Shown: one piece after another, positions 47,451 to 56,851 of the stretch
Layout: every line of letters starts with the position of its first letter
Numbering within the stretch: the first letter of the stretch is position 1
Assembly (NCBI RefSeq): GCF_001425945.1
Contig: NZ_LMEB01000009.1
Coordinates: forward strand, 124,001-188,000
DNA length: 64,000 nucleotides
Reading direction: 5' to 3'
Source: Brevundimonas sp. Root1279
GTDB lineage: Bacteria; Pseudomonadota; Alphaproteobacteria; Caulobacterales; Caulobacteraceae
Translations under genes and position numbers: made by a program
The notes under the pieces: generated by a model
Told to the model about the DNA's origin: nothing
The model's database searches: none
Seen by the model: only the letters and a program-made list of their open reading frames with translations

Positions 47451-47708
47451 TTAGGGGGTGGGGGTCTTGGCGACTTCGACGTCAGCAGCCTTCTTGGCTC
47501 CGAAGGCCGTCTCCGCAGCCTTGGCGCCGTACAGGACGGCTAGGGTGCCGCCAGCAGCGAAGATGACGCCTTCGGGAGCAGCCACCCATATGACCTTCGC
47601 CGTGGCCGTGCCGACAGCGATCAGGACGTAGGGCCGAGCAAGGTCGCCGATGAAGACCTTGAGGCGTTCAAGCCTGCCGACCGGGGGCTGGACGGGCGTG
47701 TCGGTCAT
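47451..47708 (-). CDS. Small membrane protein, holin candidate
   Basis: 85 residues from ATG at 47708. Two hydrophobic segments (about 24-42 and 45-64; YVLIAVGTATAKVIWVAAP and GVIFAAGGTLAVLYGAKAAE) with a short link and charged ends. Position just after the XhlA-like gene supports a holin or antiholin role. Confidence 0.65.
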   Translation of the reverse strand: MTDTPVQPPVGRLERLKVFIGDLARPYVLIAVGTATAKVIWVAAPEGVIFAAGGTLAVLYGAKAAETAFGAKKAADVEVAKTPTP

Positions 47709-47716
47709 TGCAGGCC

Positions 47717-48082
47717 TCAGGTCTTCCAGCCGACGGCGGCGGCCGCGGTGGCGGCCAGGCCAAACAGCCACGGGAAATACTTGGACAGCCAGCCGCCCAC
47801 GCTCAGGGCGCCGGCCTGCCGGTCGCGGATGGTTTCAAGGTCGTCGAGGCGCTTGCAGGCGGCGCGGAGGTCGGCCTTCACCTCGCGGAGGTCGCCTTTG
47901 ACGTCCTCCCCCTCCATCCGAATGACGCGCTCGCGGACGTCCTTCACGTCGTTCGCCAGGGTGGCCAGGCTGTTGTTCGTCGCCGAGAGGCTGTCGCTGA
48001 TCTGTCGAAGCGCATGGAGGTGCATCTCCGCGACAGCGTCCGGCTTCAGGACCGGCATGATGAACTCGTCGCCTGCTGACAC
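47717..48082 (-). CDS. XhlA-like holin/haemolysin-type protein
   Basis: 121 residues from GTG at 48082 (AGGAG six bases upstream). Long coiled coil (HALRQISDSLSATNNSLATL, DVKDVRERVIRMEGEDVKGD, RLDDLETIRDRQ) then one C-terminal membrane helix (YFPWLFGLAATAAAAVGW). This layout matches XhlA proteins, which act with a holin in lysis. Confidence 0.7.
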   Translation of the reverse strand: MSAGDEFIMPVLKPDAVAEMHLHALRQISDSLSATNNSLATLANDVKDVRERVIRMEGEDVKGDLREVKADLRAACKRLDDLETIRDRQAGALSVGGWLSKYFPWLFGLAATAAAAVGWKT

Positions 48083-48115
48083 TGGCAACTCCTACTGAGG
48101 GCAGGGACGGGGGAG

Positions 48116-49570
48116 TTAGAGCGGGCCGCCAGGACGGATCACGGTCCGCCGGCGATTGACCGAGGTGTAGACGTCGGCCGGATCCATCGCCCACGAGGTG
48201 CGCGGCGGGATCTGTTCTGACGAGTTGATGAAGACCCGGAACTTGGCGTAGTTCGGATTGCCGCCGGAGCCCGCCACGTCGGTCACGTGGACCCGGCCGT
48301 ACATGTTCAGGTCCCAGTTGAGGTCCACGCCATTCTTGCGCATCGGCGGGCCGAGGGTGACGCGGTCCTCACAGATGACGGTGTCGTCGGTGTCCAGGTA
48401 GAACTGCATGATCGGCAGCCCGGCGACCGCGTTCCAGTTGCCCTTCTGCTGATTGGCCGGAACGGTCTCGCCCACGAGGGTGATGGCCGTATAGCCCGCC
48501 AGCTTGGCCCGGTTGACCTGGCCGTTGCAGGTCGCGGCGAACATCGGGACGTAGCTGTCCTGCCACTTCACGTCGCTGCGCAGGGCCTGCATCGTTAGCT
48601 GTGTGCTCATGCCCTGCGAGTCGATCACCGAGTCGATGATGACCGAGACCGCCTCAGTCGAGGTGCCGTAGAACACTTGTCGCATAGGCACACGAAGGAC
48701 GAGCGCGGTCCCGCGAATGACCGTCCCGGCTGGCCAGGCCAGGAAGGACTGCAGGTTGCCCGCAGGCCCGTCCGTCATGGTGATCTGGTTGTCAGTCGGG
48801 GTGTTCAGCCAATGGCCGTGCCCGTAGCCGCCAAAGGCTCCGCCGGTGCTGTCCGAGCCGGTCGAGTAGGTGTAGGCCGCATCGTGGATCCGGATCGCCC
48901 CTTCCTCGATCGAGCGAGACCCGTCGGCTTCCGGCTGGATCAGCCACTCGTAGACCCGGCCCCCGACGAAGGCCCGGTGAGCCACCCGCTGATAGCCGCC
49001 GGCCACGCCCTGGTATCCCGCCGGGTCCTTGACCGTGAACTCCTCGAGGATGCCGGTGTCGGTCAGGCAGCGAACCACGAGCGCGTTGTCCGGGGTCCGC
49101 ATCGCCACCACGGGCTGAGCGGTGTTCGGGACCATCGTCGAGAAGTCGCCCGCATCGTCTCCGAAGGGCGGCTCGGCCAGGGCATACCCGCCCGGGACGG
49201 TCGTTCCGGCCTTAACGGTGAAGGCCCCCTCAAGCCGGGCCTGTTCCAGGTCGTCAGCGTCGGTGATGACGAGGTCGTAGGACAGGACGGCATCGGCGCC
49301 GGCCTTTGGCGAAGCCGCGGACCAGGCCGACATCATGTCCGGCCACTCGACGTGAGGGATGATCTGCCCGGCCGCGTCGTTCACGAACTCGATGCCGCTC
49401 GCCGAAGGTCCGGTGATGTCCGAGACCTTGGTCCCGTCCGACGTCCGAACCTGCATCCGAGCGGTGCAGCCCGTCAGGTTCAGCGGGACCTTGTTGACCA
49501 GGATCGTGATGACGTCCCGGGGCAGGGGGACGTTCGACCATCCGGCGAGGTCGCGGCGCTGAGGCTGCAT
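48116..49570 (-). CDS. Tail/fibre protein with BppU-like N-terminal domain
   Basis: 484 residues. The N-terminal 110 residues (PRDVITILVNKVPLNLTGCTARMQVR, LSYDLVITDADDLEQARLEGAFTV) match the 152-residue protein encoded at 50082-50540 in layout. The middle and end (GGAFGGYGHGHWLN, FLAWPAGTVIRGTALVLRV) are beta-rich, suggesting a carbohydrate- or receptor-binding part. Located between gpJ-like tip and holins. Start ATG overlaps the 49570 gene stop. Confidence 0.7.
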   Translation of the reverse strand: MQPQRRDLAGWSNVPLPRDVITILVNKVPLNLTGCTARMQVRTSDGTKVSDITGPSASGIEFVNDAAGQIIPHVEWPDMMSAWSAASPKAGADAVLSYDLVITDADDLEQARLEGAFTVKAGTTVPGGYALAEPPFGDDAGDFSTMVPNTAQPVVAMRTPDNALVVRCLTDTGILEEFTVKDPAGYQGVAGGYQRVAHRAFVGGRVYEWLIQPEADGSRSIEEGAIRIHDAAYTYSTGSDSTGGAFGGYGHGHWLNTPTDNQITMTDGPAGNLQSFLAWPAGTVIRGTALVLRVPMRQVFYGTSTEAVSVIIDSVIDSQGMSTQLTMQALRSDVKWQDSYVPMFAATCNGQVNRAKLAGYTAITLVGETVPANQQKGNWNAVAGLPIMQFYLDTDDTVICEDRVTLGPPMRKNGVDLNWDLNMYGRVHVTDVAGSGGNPNYAKFRVFINSSEQIPPRTSWAMDPADVYTSVNRRRTVIRPGGPL

Positions 49571-50082
49571 CAGGAGGCGGCTTCGTAGATGATGCCGAAC
49601 GAGTAGGAACGGCCGGTCGCCATGGCGACACCGCTCGCATCAGCCAACGAGATGATGGCGAGGGATGCACCAGCCGACACGCTGACGGTGAGCCCCTTGT
49701 TCGTGGAGCCGTATTCCTTGCCGTGGCCGAAGGTCGACCGGTAGGCGGCGGCGACCGGGAGGGACACGTTCACCGTGCCGGTCGCGGCTGGGCCGGAACC
49801 AATGTTGGTGATCTGGATGTCGACGATGGCCTCGACCCTGCGTCCCACCTTCTTGTAGCGAGCATTGACGAGCGAATGGGTGAAGCCCGACCCTGCCGGC
49901 GTCGAGGCCGTAACGGTTGGGACGTAGGTCGTGTAGGCCCCCCAGAGCTTCGACGCGATATAGTCGGCGAAGAGGGTCAGCGGGCCGCGCTTGGTGATGC
50001 CGCTCTGGTTCAGCACCACCTCGTCGGCATCGGTCAACGCGACGGCCGTCTGCAGGGCATTGGTCGCAACAACGTCAACCAT
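49570..50082 (-). CDS. Phage tail protein
   Basis: 170 residues. MVDVVATNALQTAVALTDAD then DEVVLNQSGITKRGPL.LFADYIASKL, a short motif common at the base of phage fibres, and a beta-sandwich C-terminal half (YKKVGRRVEAIVDIQITNIG..GTVNVSLPVAA). Start and stop overlap both neighbours by 1 base. Confidence 0.7.
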   Translation of the reverse strand: MVDVVATNALQTAVALTDADEVVLNQSGITKRGPLTLFADYIASKLWGAYTTYVPTVTASTPAGSGFTHSLVNARYKKVGRRVEAIVDIQITNIGSGPAATGTVNVSLPVAAAYRSTFGHGKEYGSTNKGLTVSVSAGASLAIISLADASGVAMATGRSYSFGIIYEAAS

Positions 50083-50540
50083 CAGGCGGTCTCCAGGTAA
50101 GCGCCGACAGTCGTCGTCAGCAGACGGCCGTCGATTGCAGTGAGGAAGATTTCGGCGTCAGCGGTGACGCCCTCGGTGACTTCGAACGGGCCCCAGCGCT
50201 CGATCCACGAGTAGCCGGTCGGGTCCGTGAGGATCAGGTCGTAAACGAAGCTGTCGTCACGGCCCTCGACGTTCCCGCTCGGCATGAACGCCAAGTCGAT
50301 GCGGTTGACGTAGGCGGTCACGGTCGAGCCTGAGATCAGCAGGCCGTCAGTCTGCTCCGTCGTGACCGTCTCCAGGTTCAGAAGCGGCTCTCCGGGCTGC
50401 ATGCCGTACAGCCGAACCTGCATCCCCGCGGTGTGGCCGGTCAGGTCCATCGGCTCGCCGTCCGCGTCCGTGACGGTGAAGACGTGGACGAACGGCGTGT
50501 TTCGCCGGGCCCTCAGAGTCTCGGGCCGAACGCTTGGCAT
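50082..50540 (-). CDS. Tail protein with BppU-like domain
   Basis: 152 residues. DLTGHTAGMQVRLYGMQPGEP and FVYDLILTDPTGYSWIERWGPFEVTEGVT parallel the start of the 484-residue fibre protein. These immunoglobulin-like domains attach receptor-binding modules to phage tips. It precedes the 170-residue tail gene with a one-base overlap. Confidence 0.7.
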   Translation of the reverse strand: MPSVRPETLRARRNTPFVHVFTVTDADGEPMDLTGHTAGMQVRLYGMQPGEPLLNLETVTTEQTDGLLISGSTVTAYVNRIDLAFMPSGNVEGRDDSFVYDLILTDPTGYSWIERWGPFEVTEGVTADAEIFLTAIDGRLLTTTVGAYLETA

Positions 50541-50552
50541 GCTCTCTCTCCG

Positions 50553-50801
50553 TCAGATCGCGACGTAGGCCAGGTCATAGGCCGGAGGCGTCACGCTCTC
50601 CGGCGCGCCTGGTGCTCGCTCCAGAGACCCGCTCTCGCCGACCACGATGTGTCCGTCGTCGATGCAGAACCCATCGTCCTCGATGATGACGAACAGGCTC
50701 TCGCCCTCAGTCACCTGCAGCGCGATCATCTCGGGAGGAGCGATGACCGTGCAGCGGATGGCCCCGGTGACGTCATCGATCACGATGGCTCGGTCGATCA
50801 T
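50553..50801 (-). CDS. Small tail-associated protein
   Basis: 82 residues, ATG overlapping the gpJ-like gene stop (ATGA). Beta-rich and acidic: MIDRAIVIDDVTGAIRCTVI, LFVIIEDDGFCIDDGHIVV. Unknown role; part of the tail-tip cluster. Confidence 0.65.
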   Translation of the reverse strand: MIDRAIVIDDVTGAIRCTVIAPPEMIALQVTEGESLFVIIEDDGFCIDDGHIVVGESGSLERAPGAPESVTPPAYDLAYVAI

Positions 50802-53119
50802 CGCTTCTCCTCCCGGACGCTGATGGTGAAGGACGAGACTTCCTGAGCGGCTGCACCGCCGTTGCTGAGCGTCACCCACGCCTCATAGGTGTAGGTTCCG
50901 GCCGCCAAGGTCTCGACCACGGTCGGGGTCTGCCAGCCCTGCAGCAGGTCGCCGTTGATGGCGTTGAAGGTCTGGCTGTAGATGTTGCCGCCGCCCCGCT
51001 TGATCTCGATGGTGGCGTCGATACCGCCGGCCGTGGGGTGCCAGATCGTCATGAAGAAGTTGGGCTTGATCTCGAGGCGACCACCCAGGCTGACGTAGGT
51101 GACTTGGCCGATCTTCTTCGGCGTCGTGCCGGTCAGGGTCTGGGCGCCCATCGTCGAGGTCGCGGCGTAGTTGGTGACCGCGTTCGGCGTGATGTTGGCG
51201 GTGTCGGCCTCGTCCAGCACGGCGAGGTCGCCTTGATCCACGAAGGTCGAGGCTGTCGAGGGACCGAGGGTCACAGGGTCCAGGATGGTCCGGGCGGAGG
51301 TTCGGCGATCGCGCCGGTACGACACCGCCACCTCCCAATCGCCGGGGGCCAGCCCGATCAGCTGCTTGCGCTCGATCTCCGGGCTTTCGGTTCCGGCCGG
51401 CGTCCAGTCGGTCGCACCGACGCGGCGATACTCGAAGATGGCCAGGTCGGCCGTGTCGTTGTCGACGGCGCCGGTCAGGACGACCGCAGGAACCACGGCT
51501 CCGTCGTCGCCGGTGATCGAGCCTCCAACCGAGGTCCATTCGCCCACCGCTGGGGGGCTCACGGTGTAGTCGGTCGGGGTCAGGACCTGCGTCTCTGGCG
51601 GATCAGGCGTCAGGCCCAGCGCATAGGCGTACTTGCCGTCCGTCTCGCTGACGAACGACACCCGCACGATGCCTGTCGCCGGGTCGTAGTCGGTGTTGAG
51701 GCAAAGGCACTTCAGCCCATCGAGAACGAAGCCCTCCTCGTCGATCGTGAAGGCGTCGCCCGGCTTGATGCGCTGCAGGTGGGGCTTGAGCGGGATGGTG
51801 CCGGCGATGCCCTCGCGGGTGTTGGCGATCTGGAGCGCCGCCAGCTGGCCCGCCTGGGTCGAGTTGGAGACGAACGGGAAGTCGACGCCCCGAGGCCGCT
51901 TCTCCCCGTTGTCGTCTGCCACGTAGGCAGCCGGGCTGATCTCCGGCATGGCGGTCATCTGCCAGCGGTGATCCGGGCTCCAGTAGCGGGGCCGAATGGT
52001 GTTGATGCGGTCGATGCGGCTCGACGCCGTGTCGATCTCGATGGGCCCAGCGGTATCGGCCGCCGAGATGGTGACTATGCTGGTCCGCGGTGCGGCGCGC
52101 TGGATGCACGAGATCTTGCCCGCGCGCTGGGCGTAGATGCACCCGCCCGCCTGCAGGAAGGCGTCCAGCACCTGCGCCTTGTCGTCGTCGGTGTTCGGAT
52201 AGGCCGAAACCGTCCAGCCGTTGGCGTCCGAGATATTGGCCGCCGACACGAAGGCAGGAACGTCGATCCCCGACAGCTTCGCCCCGATGCCGCCGACCTG
52301 GTAGTCCGTGCTCGAGCCGTGGGCTGGCGCGCCCTTCAGCGTCGGACCCTCCCAGAGACCCAGCGACCATTTCAGGGCCCACAGGATCGGATTGTCGGAA
52401 TAGACCCAGGTCGCCGGATCATTGAGGCGACAGGCGCCCGAGCCGCCTGGCCAGGTGCTGTCGAGACGCGGGTCCCAGAGCTTCAGGCCCCGGAAGGTGA
52501 TGAGCGGCTTGATCTCGCCGGTCGGGAAGGCGGTCTGCTTCGAGTTCTCGCCCATGACGGGCAGGAACGCGGCCTTGCCTGACAGCTTGTGCGCGCTCGT
52601 CCAGCCGGGGAGGGTGGCGCTATTCTTCAGGCCGGTCGGGTTAGCGAGGGCGGTGTCGGGCTGGGTTCCCAGCGTCGTCTTGAACCAGAGCTCTCCCGCA
52701 TACTCGCCGGAGGTCACCATCCCATTGCCGTCGAGGGTGACGGTCTCCTCGTCGGCCTGGTAGCTGACGTAGCCGTCGATCGGGCCCGCGCCGGAGAGAA
52801 CCGTCGGGACCCCGTAGTACATGAGGTCGGGGCCGTAGGTGTCCCGGTGGATGATGGATCCAGCCACGCCCACCGTGCCCCCCGCGAACGGGATCGGGCC
52901 GTCGGGATCAATGACCCATTCGAAGGTGCGGCCGCCTTGGCCAACCTGGGGCTGAAGCAGCGAGAGCGCCGCGGACAGAGCCAGGTTGGTGATCGTGTTC
53001 ACCGCCACCGTCGACAGGGTCGACATCAGGCCGGGTGCCGCCGTGGCCGTCGTTGAGATCGCCGCCGGCGCCGTCGAAGCGATGGTCGAGACAATGGCCG
53101 GCAGGGAGGCGAACGGCAT
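50798..53119 (-). CDS. Tail tip protein, gpJ-like host specificity factor
   Basis: 773 residues. An N-terminal Ala/Thr-rich helix region, then the GpJ-like middle (GAGPIDGYVSYQADEETVTLDG; NPILWALKWSLGLWEG; VLDAFLQAGGCIYAQRAGKISCIQRA) and C-terminal fibronectin-like parts (EYRRVGATDWTPAG; LAPGDWEVAVSYRR) ending in a beta-sandwich. It binds the receptor at the tail tip in lambda-type phages. Second-largest structural gene after the tape measure region. Confidence 0.85.
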   Translation of the reverse strand: MPFASLPAIVSTIASTAPAAISTTATAAPGLMSTLSTVAVNTITNLALSAALSLLQPQVGQGGRTFEWVIDPDGPIPFAGGTVGVAGSIIHRDTYGPDLMYYGVPTVLSGAGPIDGYVSYQADEETVTLDGNGMVTSGEYAGELWFKTTLGTQPDTALANPTGLKNSATLPGWTSAHKLSGKAAFLPVMGENSKQTAFPTGEIKPLITFRGLKLWDPRLDSTWPGGSGACRLNDPATWVYSDNPILWALKWSLGLWEGPTLKGAPAHGSSTDYQVGGIGAKLSGIDVPAFVSAANISDANGWTVSAYPNTDDDKAQVLDAFLQAGGCIYAQRAGKISCIQRAAPRTSIVTISAADTAGPIEIDTASSRIDRINTIRPRYWSPDHRWQMTAMPEISPAAYVADDNGEKRPRGVDFPFVSNSTQAGQLAALQIANTREGIAGTIPLKPHLQRIKPGDAFTIDEEGFVLDGLKCLCLNTDYDPATGIVRVSFVSETDGKYAYALGLTPDPPETQVLTPTDYTVSPPAVGEWTSVGGSITGDDGAVVPAVVLTGAVDNDTADLAIFEYRRVGATDWTPAGTESPEIERKQLIGLAPGDWEVAVSYRRDRRTSARTILDPVTLGPSTASTFVDQGDLAVLDEADTANITPNAVTNYAATSTMGAQTLTGTTPKKIGQVTYVSLGGRLEIKPNFFMTIWHPTAGGIDATIEIKRGGGNIYSQTFNAINGDLLQGWQTPTVVETLAAGTYTYEAWVTLSNGGAAAQEVSSFTISVREEKR

Positions 53120-53542
53120 TCAGACCCTCCAGGCTGCGACGAAAGCTTTGGGCGTCACCGGCTCAATCAGGCCAGTGGCGGGGTTGAGCGCGAGCGCCCG
53201 GCCGTTGTCCAAGGCCACCGCCAGAGAGCAGCCGAAGCCCTCGCTCTCCGTCGGCAGGCCAATCAGGTCGCCGGGCAGTGCGGCAGCCGGCGGAATGCGC
53301 TCCAGCCCCATCTTGTCGATCAGGGCGGGCAGATCCGTGCAGCCCTGCTTGCGGATGTACCGGAGGGCCGACGCCCAGGTCTTGCCCTTCCAACCGTTCA
53401 GCAGTTTCGCCGACCGCCCCATGTGGTGCAGGTTGTGCGCCCCCAGGTCCCGGCAATCGCGCACCCCCGGCTCGACCGGCTTGAAGGCGAACCGGTCCAT
53501 GCAGGCTTGCGTCGCCGCCGCCCGCTTCAGCATGGGGTGCAT
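53120..53542 (-). CDS. DUF6950-like tail protein
   Basis: 140 residues; ATG at 53542 overlaps the upstream stop. PVEPGVRDCRDLGAHNLHHMGR holds the GxxDC motif of this group, which resembles a worn NlpC/P60 peptidase site, followed by GWKGKTWASALRYIRKQGC and a PAAALPGDLIGLP strand. It lies where lambda carries gpK. Confidence 0.65.
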   Translation of the reverse strand: MHPMLKRAAATQACMDRFAFKPVEPGVRDCRDLGAHNLHHMGRSAKLLNGWKGKTWASALRYIRKQGCTDLPALIDKMGLERIPPAAALPGDLIGLPTESEGFGCSLAVALDNGRALALNPATGLIEPVTPKAFVAAWRV

Positions 53543-54180
53543 CAGCCTTGATCCCTCCAGGGGGTCAGCGAGCGCAGGAAGCGCTTGACCACGCCCGGGT
53601 TTTCCGGACGCTCGCGCCACTCCTTCTTGCGGGTGACGCCATCGACGAAGATCAGGCCCTTCTCGCCCGGCCAGATCAGCGAATGGAACGAGTGGTTTAG
53701 TCGCCAGTCGGCGTTCGGCTCCAACTGGCGCTCAGCCTGGGTGCCGCACTCCATGACCAGGCCCCAGCGTTCCCCGACACTGAACCGGGCCCTGTCCAGC
53801 TCGCCGTCGAACTTAAGCTCGGGCTCGCCGATCAACTGGCCGGTGGCGTCGTCAATCGCCCCTTCCCACCATTGGACGCGGACGCCCTGCAGCGTCGGGC
53901 TGGCGAGGGCCGCCACCGCGGTGTCCGAGGCGGGCAAGAGCGCAATGTCGATGCGCGTCGTCTGGGCTTCGGCCCCGTCTTTGATCGAGGGGACGGTGTC
54001 GAGGGTGCCGTATGTCGGATCTCGGCCGACGTAGGTCTCCGGACCCTCACCCTCGCCAGCGTCGAACTCGACGAAGCCGCCGTCGGTGAGGAGCAGCGCG
54101 CCGCCCGGCAGGTCGAACCGGACCAGGGTGCATTTCGTCGGCGCCGGAGCCTGAAGGGCCGCGACATGCGCCGCGTCCAC
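53542..54180 (-). CDS. Distal tail protein
   Basis: 212 residues, beta-rich. APTKCTLVRFDLPGGALLLTDGG, YGTLDTVPSIKDGAEAQTTRIDIALLPA and QWWEGAIDD fit the DUF2163-like or gpL-type proteins of siphovirus tail tips. Ends in a basic loop. Start ATG overlaps the upstream stop. Confidence 0.65.
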   Translation of the reverse strand: MDAAHVAALQAPAPTKCTLVRFDLPGGALLLTDGGFVEFDAGEGEGPETYVGRDPTYGTLDTVPSIKDGAEAQTTRIDIALLPASDTAVAALASPTLQGVRVQWWEGAIDDATGQLIGEPELKFDGELDRARFSVGERWGLVMECGTQAERQLEPNADWRLNHSFHSLIWPGEKGLIFVDGVTRKKEWRERPENPGVVKRFLRSLTPWRDQG

Positions 54181-54767
54181 TATTCACGCTCCCGGACGGT
54201 GAACTGCAGCATCACGGTCCAGTTGCCGTCGACCTCCCAGTCCTCCATGTCGCGGACGAAGCCCTCAACCATCGGATCCCCAAGCTCGATGCGGTCCCCA
54301 TCGGCCGGCGGGCGGCGCAGCATGGTTTGGAGCAGGATCGGAGCCTCGCCATTCGCGTCGGCGACGACCTCGCTCTTGGCCCGGTAGAGGAAGTGTTGGC
54401 CGCTGGCGGTGATGTGGTTGAGGAACTGCCCGCGCCGGATGACCGAATGCGGCGTGAGGGCTCGGGCCGCGAGCGTTGTCCCGGCCTGGCCGCCGCCGTC
54501 GACGACAGGCAAGCCGTGGGCTCCCGTGTAGAAGCCCGGCTGATGGACACGCATGCGGACGAGATCGCCTTCTACCGCGAGCCCAGACCAGTCCATGGAC
54601 GTCACGTAGTCCATGTTCAGCCGATAGGTCAGGGCGTAGCGGGTCCCCTTCCGCAGCAACTCCTGATCATCACCCCCATGAGCCGGGGTCAGGGTGTTCT
54701 TGGCCGACACAATGCCGATCCGCATGCTCTGAGGCACGGGGCTCGACGGCAGAACCTGGACCGCCAT
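54180..54767 (-). CDS. Distal tail protein
   Basis: 195 residues. SMRIGIVSAKNTLTPAHGGDDQELLRKGTRY, then MDWSGLAVEGDLVRMRVHQPGF and a C-terminal beta domain with WEVDGNWTVMLQFTVRERE. It directly follows the tape measure gene, where siphoviruses keep distal tail proteins such as gpM. Family not identified. Confidence 0.65.
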   Translation of the reverse strand: MAVQVLPSSPVPQSMRIGIVSAKNTLTPAHGGDDQELLRKGTRYALTYRLNMDYVTSMDWSGLAVEGDLVRMRVHQPGFYTGAHGLPVVDGGGQAGTTLAARALTPHSVIRRGQFLNHITASGQHFLYRAKSEVVADANGEAPILLQTMLRRPPADGDRIELGDPMVEGFVRDMEDWEVDGNWTVMLQFTVRERE

Positions 54768-56851
54768 CAGCGCGTGTACCGGCGGTTCTTGGCGAGATCA
54801 GCCGGAACGGTCTGACGGGCGCCGTTGTAAGCAGCCCCGCCAGCCGCGGTAGCGAGGGGCGTTGCGACCTGGACCGCCTTGCCGGTGACGAAGGCGTTCA
54901 GGCCGTCCCGGTCGGCCGAGACCCGAACGTCAACCTGCGAGGCGATGGAGGCCGCTGCAGCATCCCTGGAGACGGCGTCGCGCGCGTTGAAGCCCCGAAC
55001 GGCAGCCGTGGCGGTGTCGGGGCTTGTGTTGTCGTTTGCTGCAGCCGGAGCGCTGGAACTGCCGCCGCTGTTGCTCAGGCCTAGGCCCGCGAGTAGGCCG
55101 AGCATCGCCGCAACGGCAGGGAATGCCCACGGGCCCAGAGCCTCGAACATCCGCGCTGCACCGGCCGCCATGGAGGCTGTGCCCTTGGCGATGCTGTTGG
55201 CGATGGACTCGGCGGTCGCCTGCTTGCCGAAGGTCATCTCCTGGATCATGCCGATCAGCTGCTGGGCGCGGTACACGCGCTCGACGGCCAGCATGATCTC
55301 GTAGCCGTCGCTGCCTTCCTTGAAGAAGCCGCGGGCCGCAGCGGCCATGTCACCGTAGTTCTGGATCTGGGCCTGGGCGCGGTGCCGGTCGGCCTGGTCC
55401 CTGGTGATCGCGAGCTGCTCTTCCGCCCGATTGATGTCTGCAATCCGGGCCTCATAGCCGGTCATCACGGTCAGCAGGTCGCCGAGGGCCCGTCCCGTCT
55501 CTCCGAAAGCAGACGAGAGGCCGTCGGCGGTATCGAGCGCCAGTTCGTCGACCAGCCGAAGCTCTTGCGCCGTCAGTTCGAGCAGGCTGGTCAGCTCAAT
55601 GAAGGCTCCGCGCGGCTTCTCGAGGTTGATGTCCTCGATCTTGGTCAGGCGCTCCTGAACCTGACGCGCAGCGCGGCCGGCAGACCCGGCTCGCTCTGCC
55701 CCGGGGTCGCCCGCTGCATCGAGAACGCGGGCGCGGGTCGTCGCTCCCAGGTTGCCGAGGAAGCGGTTCCAGCTTGCGTCCATCTGCTCGTCGGCGGCGG
55801 CGAAACCTTCGGAAAAGGCCGCTCCGGCGCGGGCGCCGGCCGATCGGGCCGCGCCCGCCCACTGGTTCTCGATGTCGCCGAAATCCGCACGAGGTAGCGC
55901 AATGGGAACGACAGGCTTGCCAGTGAGCGCTGCAAACATGTTGTAGCCGTCGATCAGGTTCTGGATCTGATCGCGCGTGCCGTTGACCATGTCCTCGACA
56001 GCGTTGATCACGCGGTTCGCTGCCGTGATGGCCAGGTCGCCGATGACCGCGGGGAGGTCGCTCCACACGGCCCGGATGGCATAGAACGAGCCCCAGAAGG
56101 CTCCGGTGATCGCCTTCGCCGCCGCGATCCCGTTCTTGACCGTCCAGTCGTAGGCCTGGCCGAACTTCTCCTGCAGCCACTCAAGCTGCGGACCGATGGT
56201 CGACTGGATGGTTTCCTTCACGGTCGTGCCGTACGCCCGGAACACGTCGCCCATGGTCGCCGTCGTGGTGACGCCCTGCTCTTCAAGGCGCTTGAGTTGG
56301 GCCTCCGTGAGGTTGAGCTCGTCCGTAACGTCGCCGACCGCCTTCGATGCCTCCCGGGAGAAGATCGCGAAGGCCGCGGTGACTCCCGCAGCCGCCAGCG
56401 CAATGCCCGCGATGATCGGGATCAGCGGGGCCAGCGCCGTCCAGACAGCAATGCCGGTCGCCACCATGGCGGCCCGGATTGTGGTCCCGGCGCGGATGGC
56501 GGCGCCTTGGAAGATGTCGAAGAGCTGCGGACCCTGCTGGATCGCGATCATGAAGGGCGACATGCCCATCGCCATTTGAACGCCGATGTCCGCCATCTGC
56601 CGGCTCATGTTCAGGCCCTCGGCAGTGGTCAGCCCCATGCTGCTGCGAGACGCGGCCAGGACAGCATTCTGCTGACGAACCGCCACGGCCATGGTCGAGA
56701 CCTGGGCGCCCGCTGTTTGCGAGGAGGCCCCAAGGCTTTCGGTCGCAGTCTCGGCGCGGACTGCGGATGCAGTGAGATCATCCAGGTTGTCGGAAGCGAC
56801 GACCGCATCTTCGGAGCGGACGCGGATGCCGAGTTCGGCGAGGTCAGCCAT
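54767..56851 (-). CDS. Tail tape measure protein
   Basis: 694 residues, sets tail length. N-terminus ELGIRVRSEDAVVASDNLDDLTASA; the NMSRQMADIGVQMAMGMSPF-IAIQQGPQLFDIFQG block is typical of lambda gpH relatives; then hydrophobic segments (about 122-170) and long coiled coils. The C-terminal third has a Gly/Ser/Ala-rich membrane-like helix (FPAVAAMLGLLAGLGL). Length predicts a tail of roughly 100 nm by the usual 1.5 A per residue rule. Its start overlaps the end of the frameshift extension. Confidence 0.9.
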   Translation of the reverse strand: MADLAELGIRVRSEDAVVASDNLDDLTASAVRAETATESLGASSQTAGAQVSTMAVAVRQQNAVLAASRSSMGLTTAEGLNMSRQMADIGVQMAMGMSPFMIAIQQGPQLFDIFQGAAIRAGTTIRAAMVATGIAVWTALAPLIPIIAGIALAAAGVTAAFAIFSREASKAVGDVTDELNLTEAQLKRLEEQGVTTTATMGDVFRAYGTTVKETIQSTIGPQLEWLQEKFGQAYDWTVKNGIAAAKAITGAFWGSFYAIRAVWSDLPAVIGDLAITAANRVINAVEDMVNGTRDQIQNLIDGYNMFAALTGKPVVPIALPRADFGDIENQWAGAARSAGARAGAAFSEGFAAADEQMDASWNRFLGNLGATTRARVLDAAGDPGAERAGSAGRAARQVQERLTKIEDINLEKPRGAFIELTSLLELTAQELRLVDELALDTADGLSSAFGETGRALGDLLTVMTGYEARIADINRAEEQLAITRDQADRHRAQAQIQNYGDMAAAARGFFKEGSDGYEIMLAVERVYRAQQLIGMIQEMTFGKQATAESIANSIAKGTASMAAGAARMFEALGPWAFPAVAAMLGLLAGLGLSNSGGSSSAPAAANDNTSPDTATAAVRGFNARDAVSRDAAAASIASQVDVRVSADRDGLNAFVTGKAVQVATPLATAAGGAAYNGARQTVPADLAKNRRYTR

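Noticed and set aside
51038-52582. 514-codon rightward frame in the prophage
   Set aside because: Antisense of the gpJ-like gene; high GC leaves long stop-free shadows.
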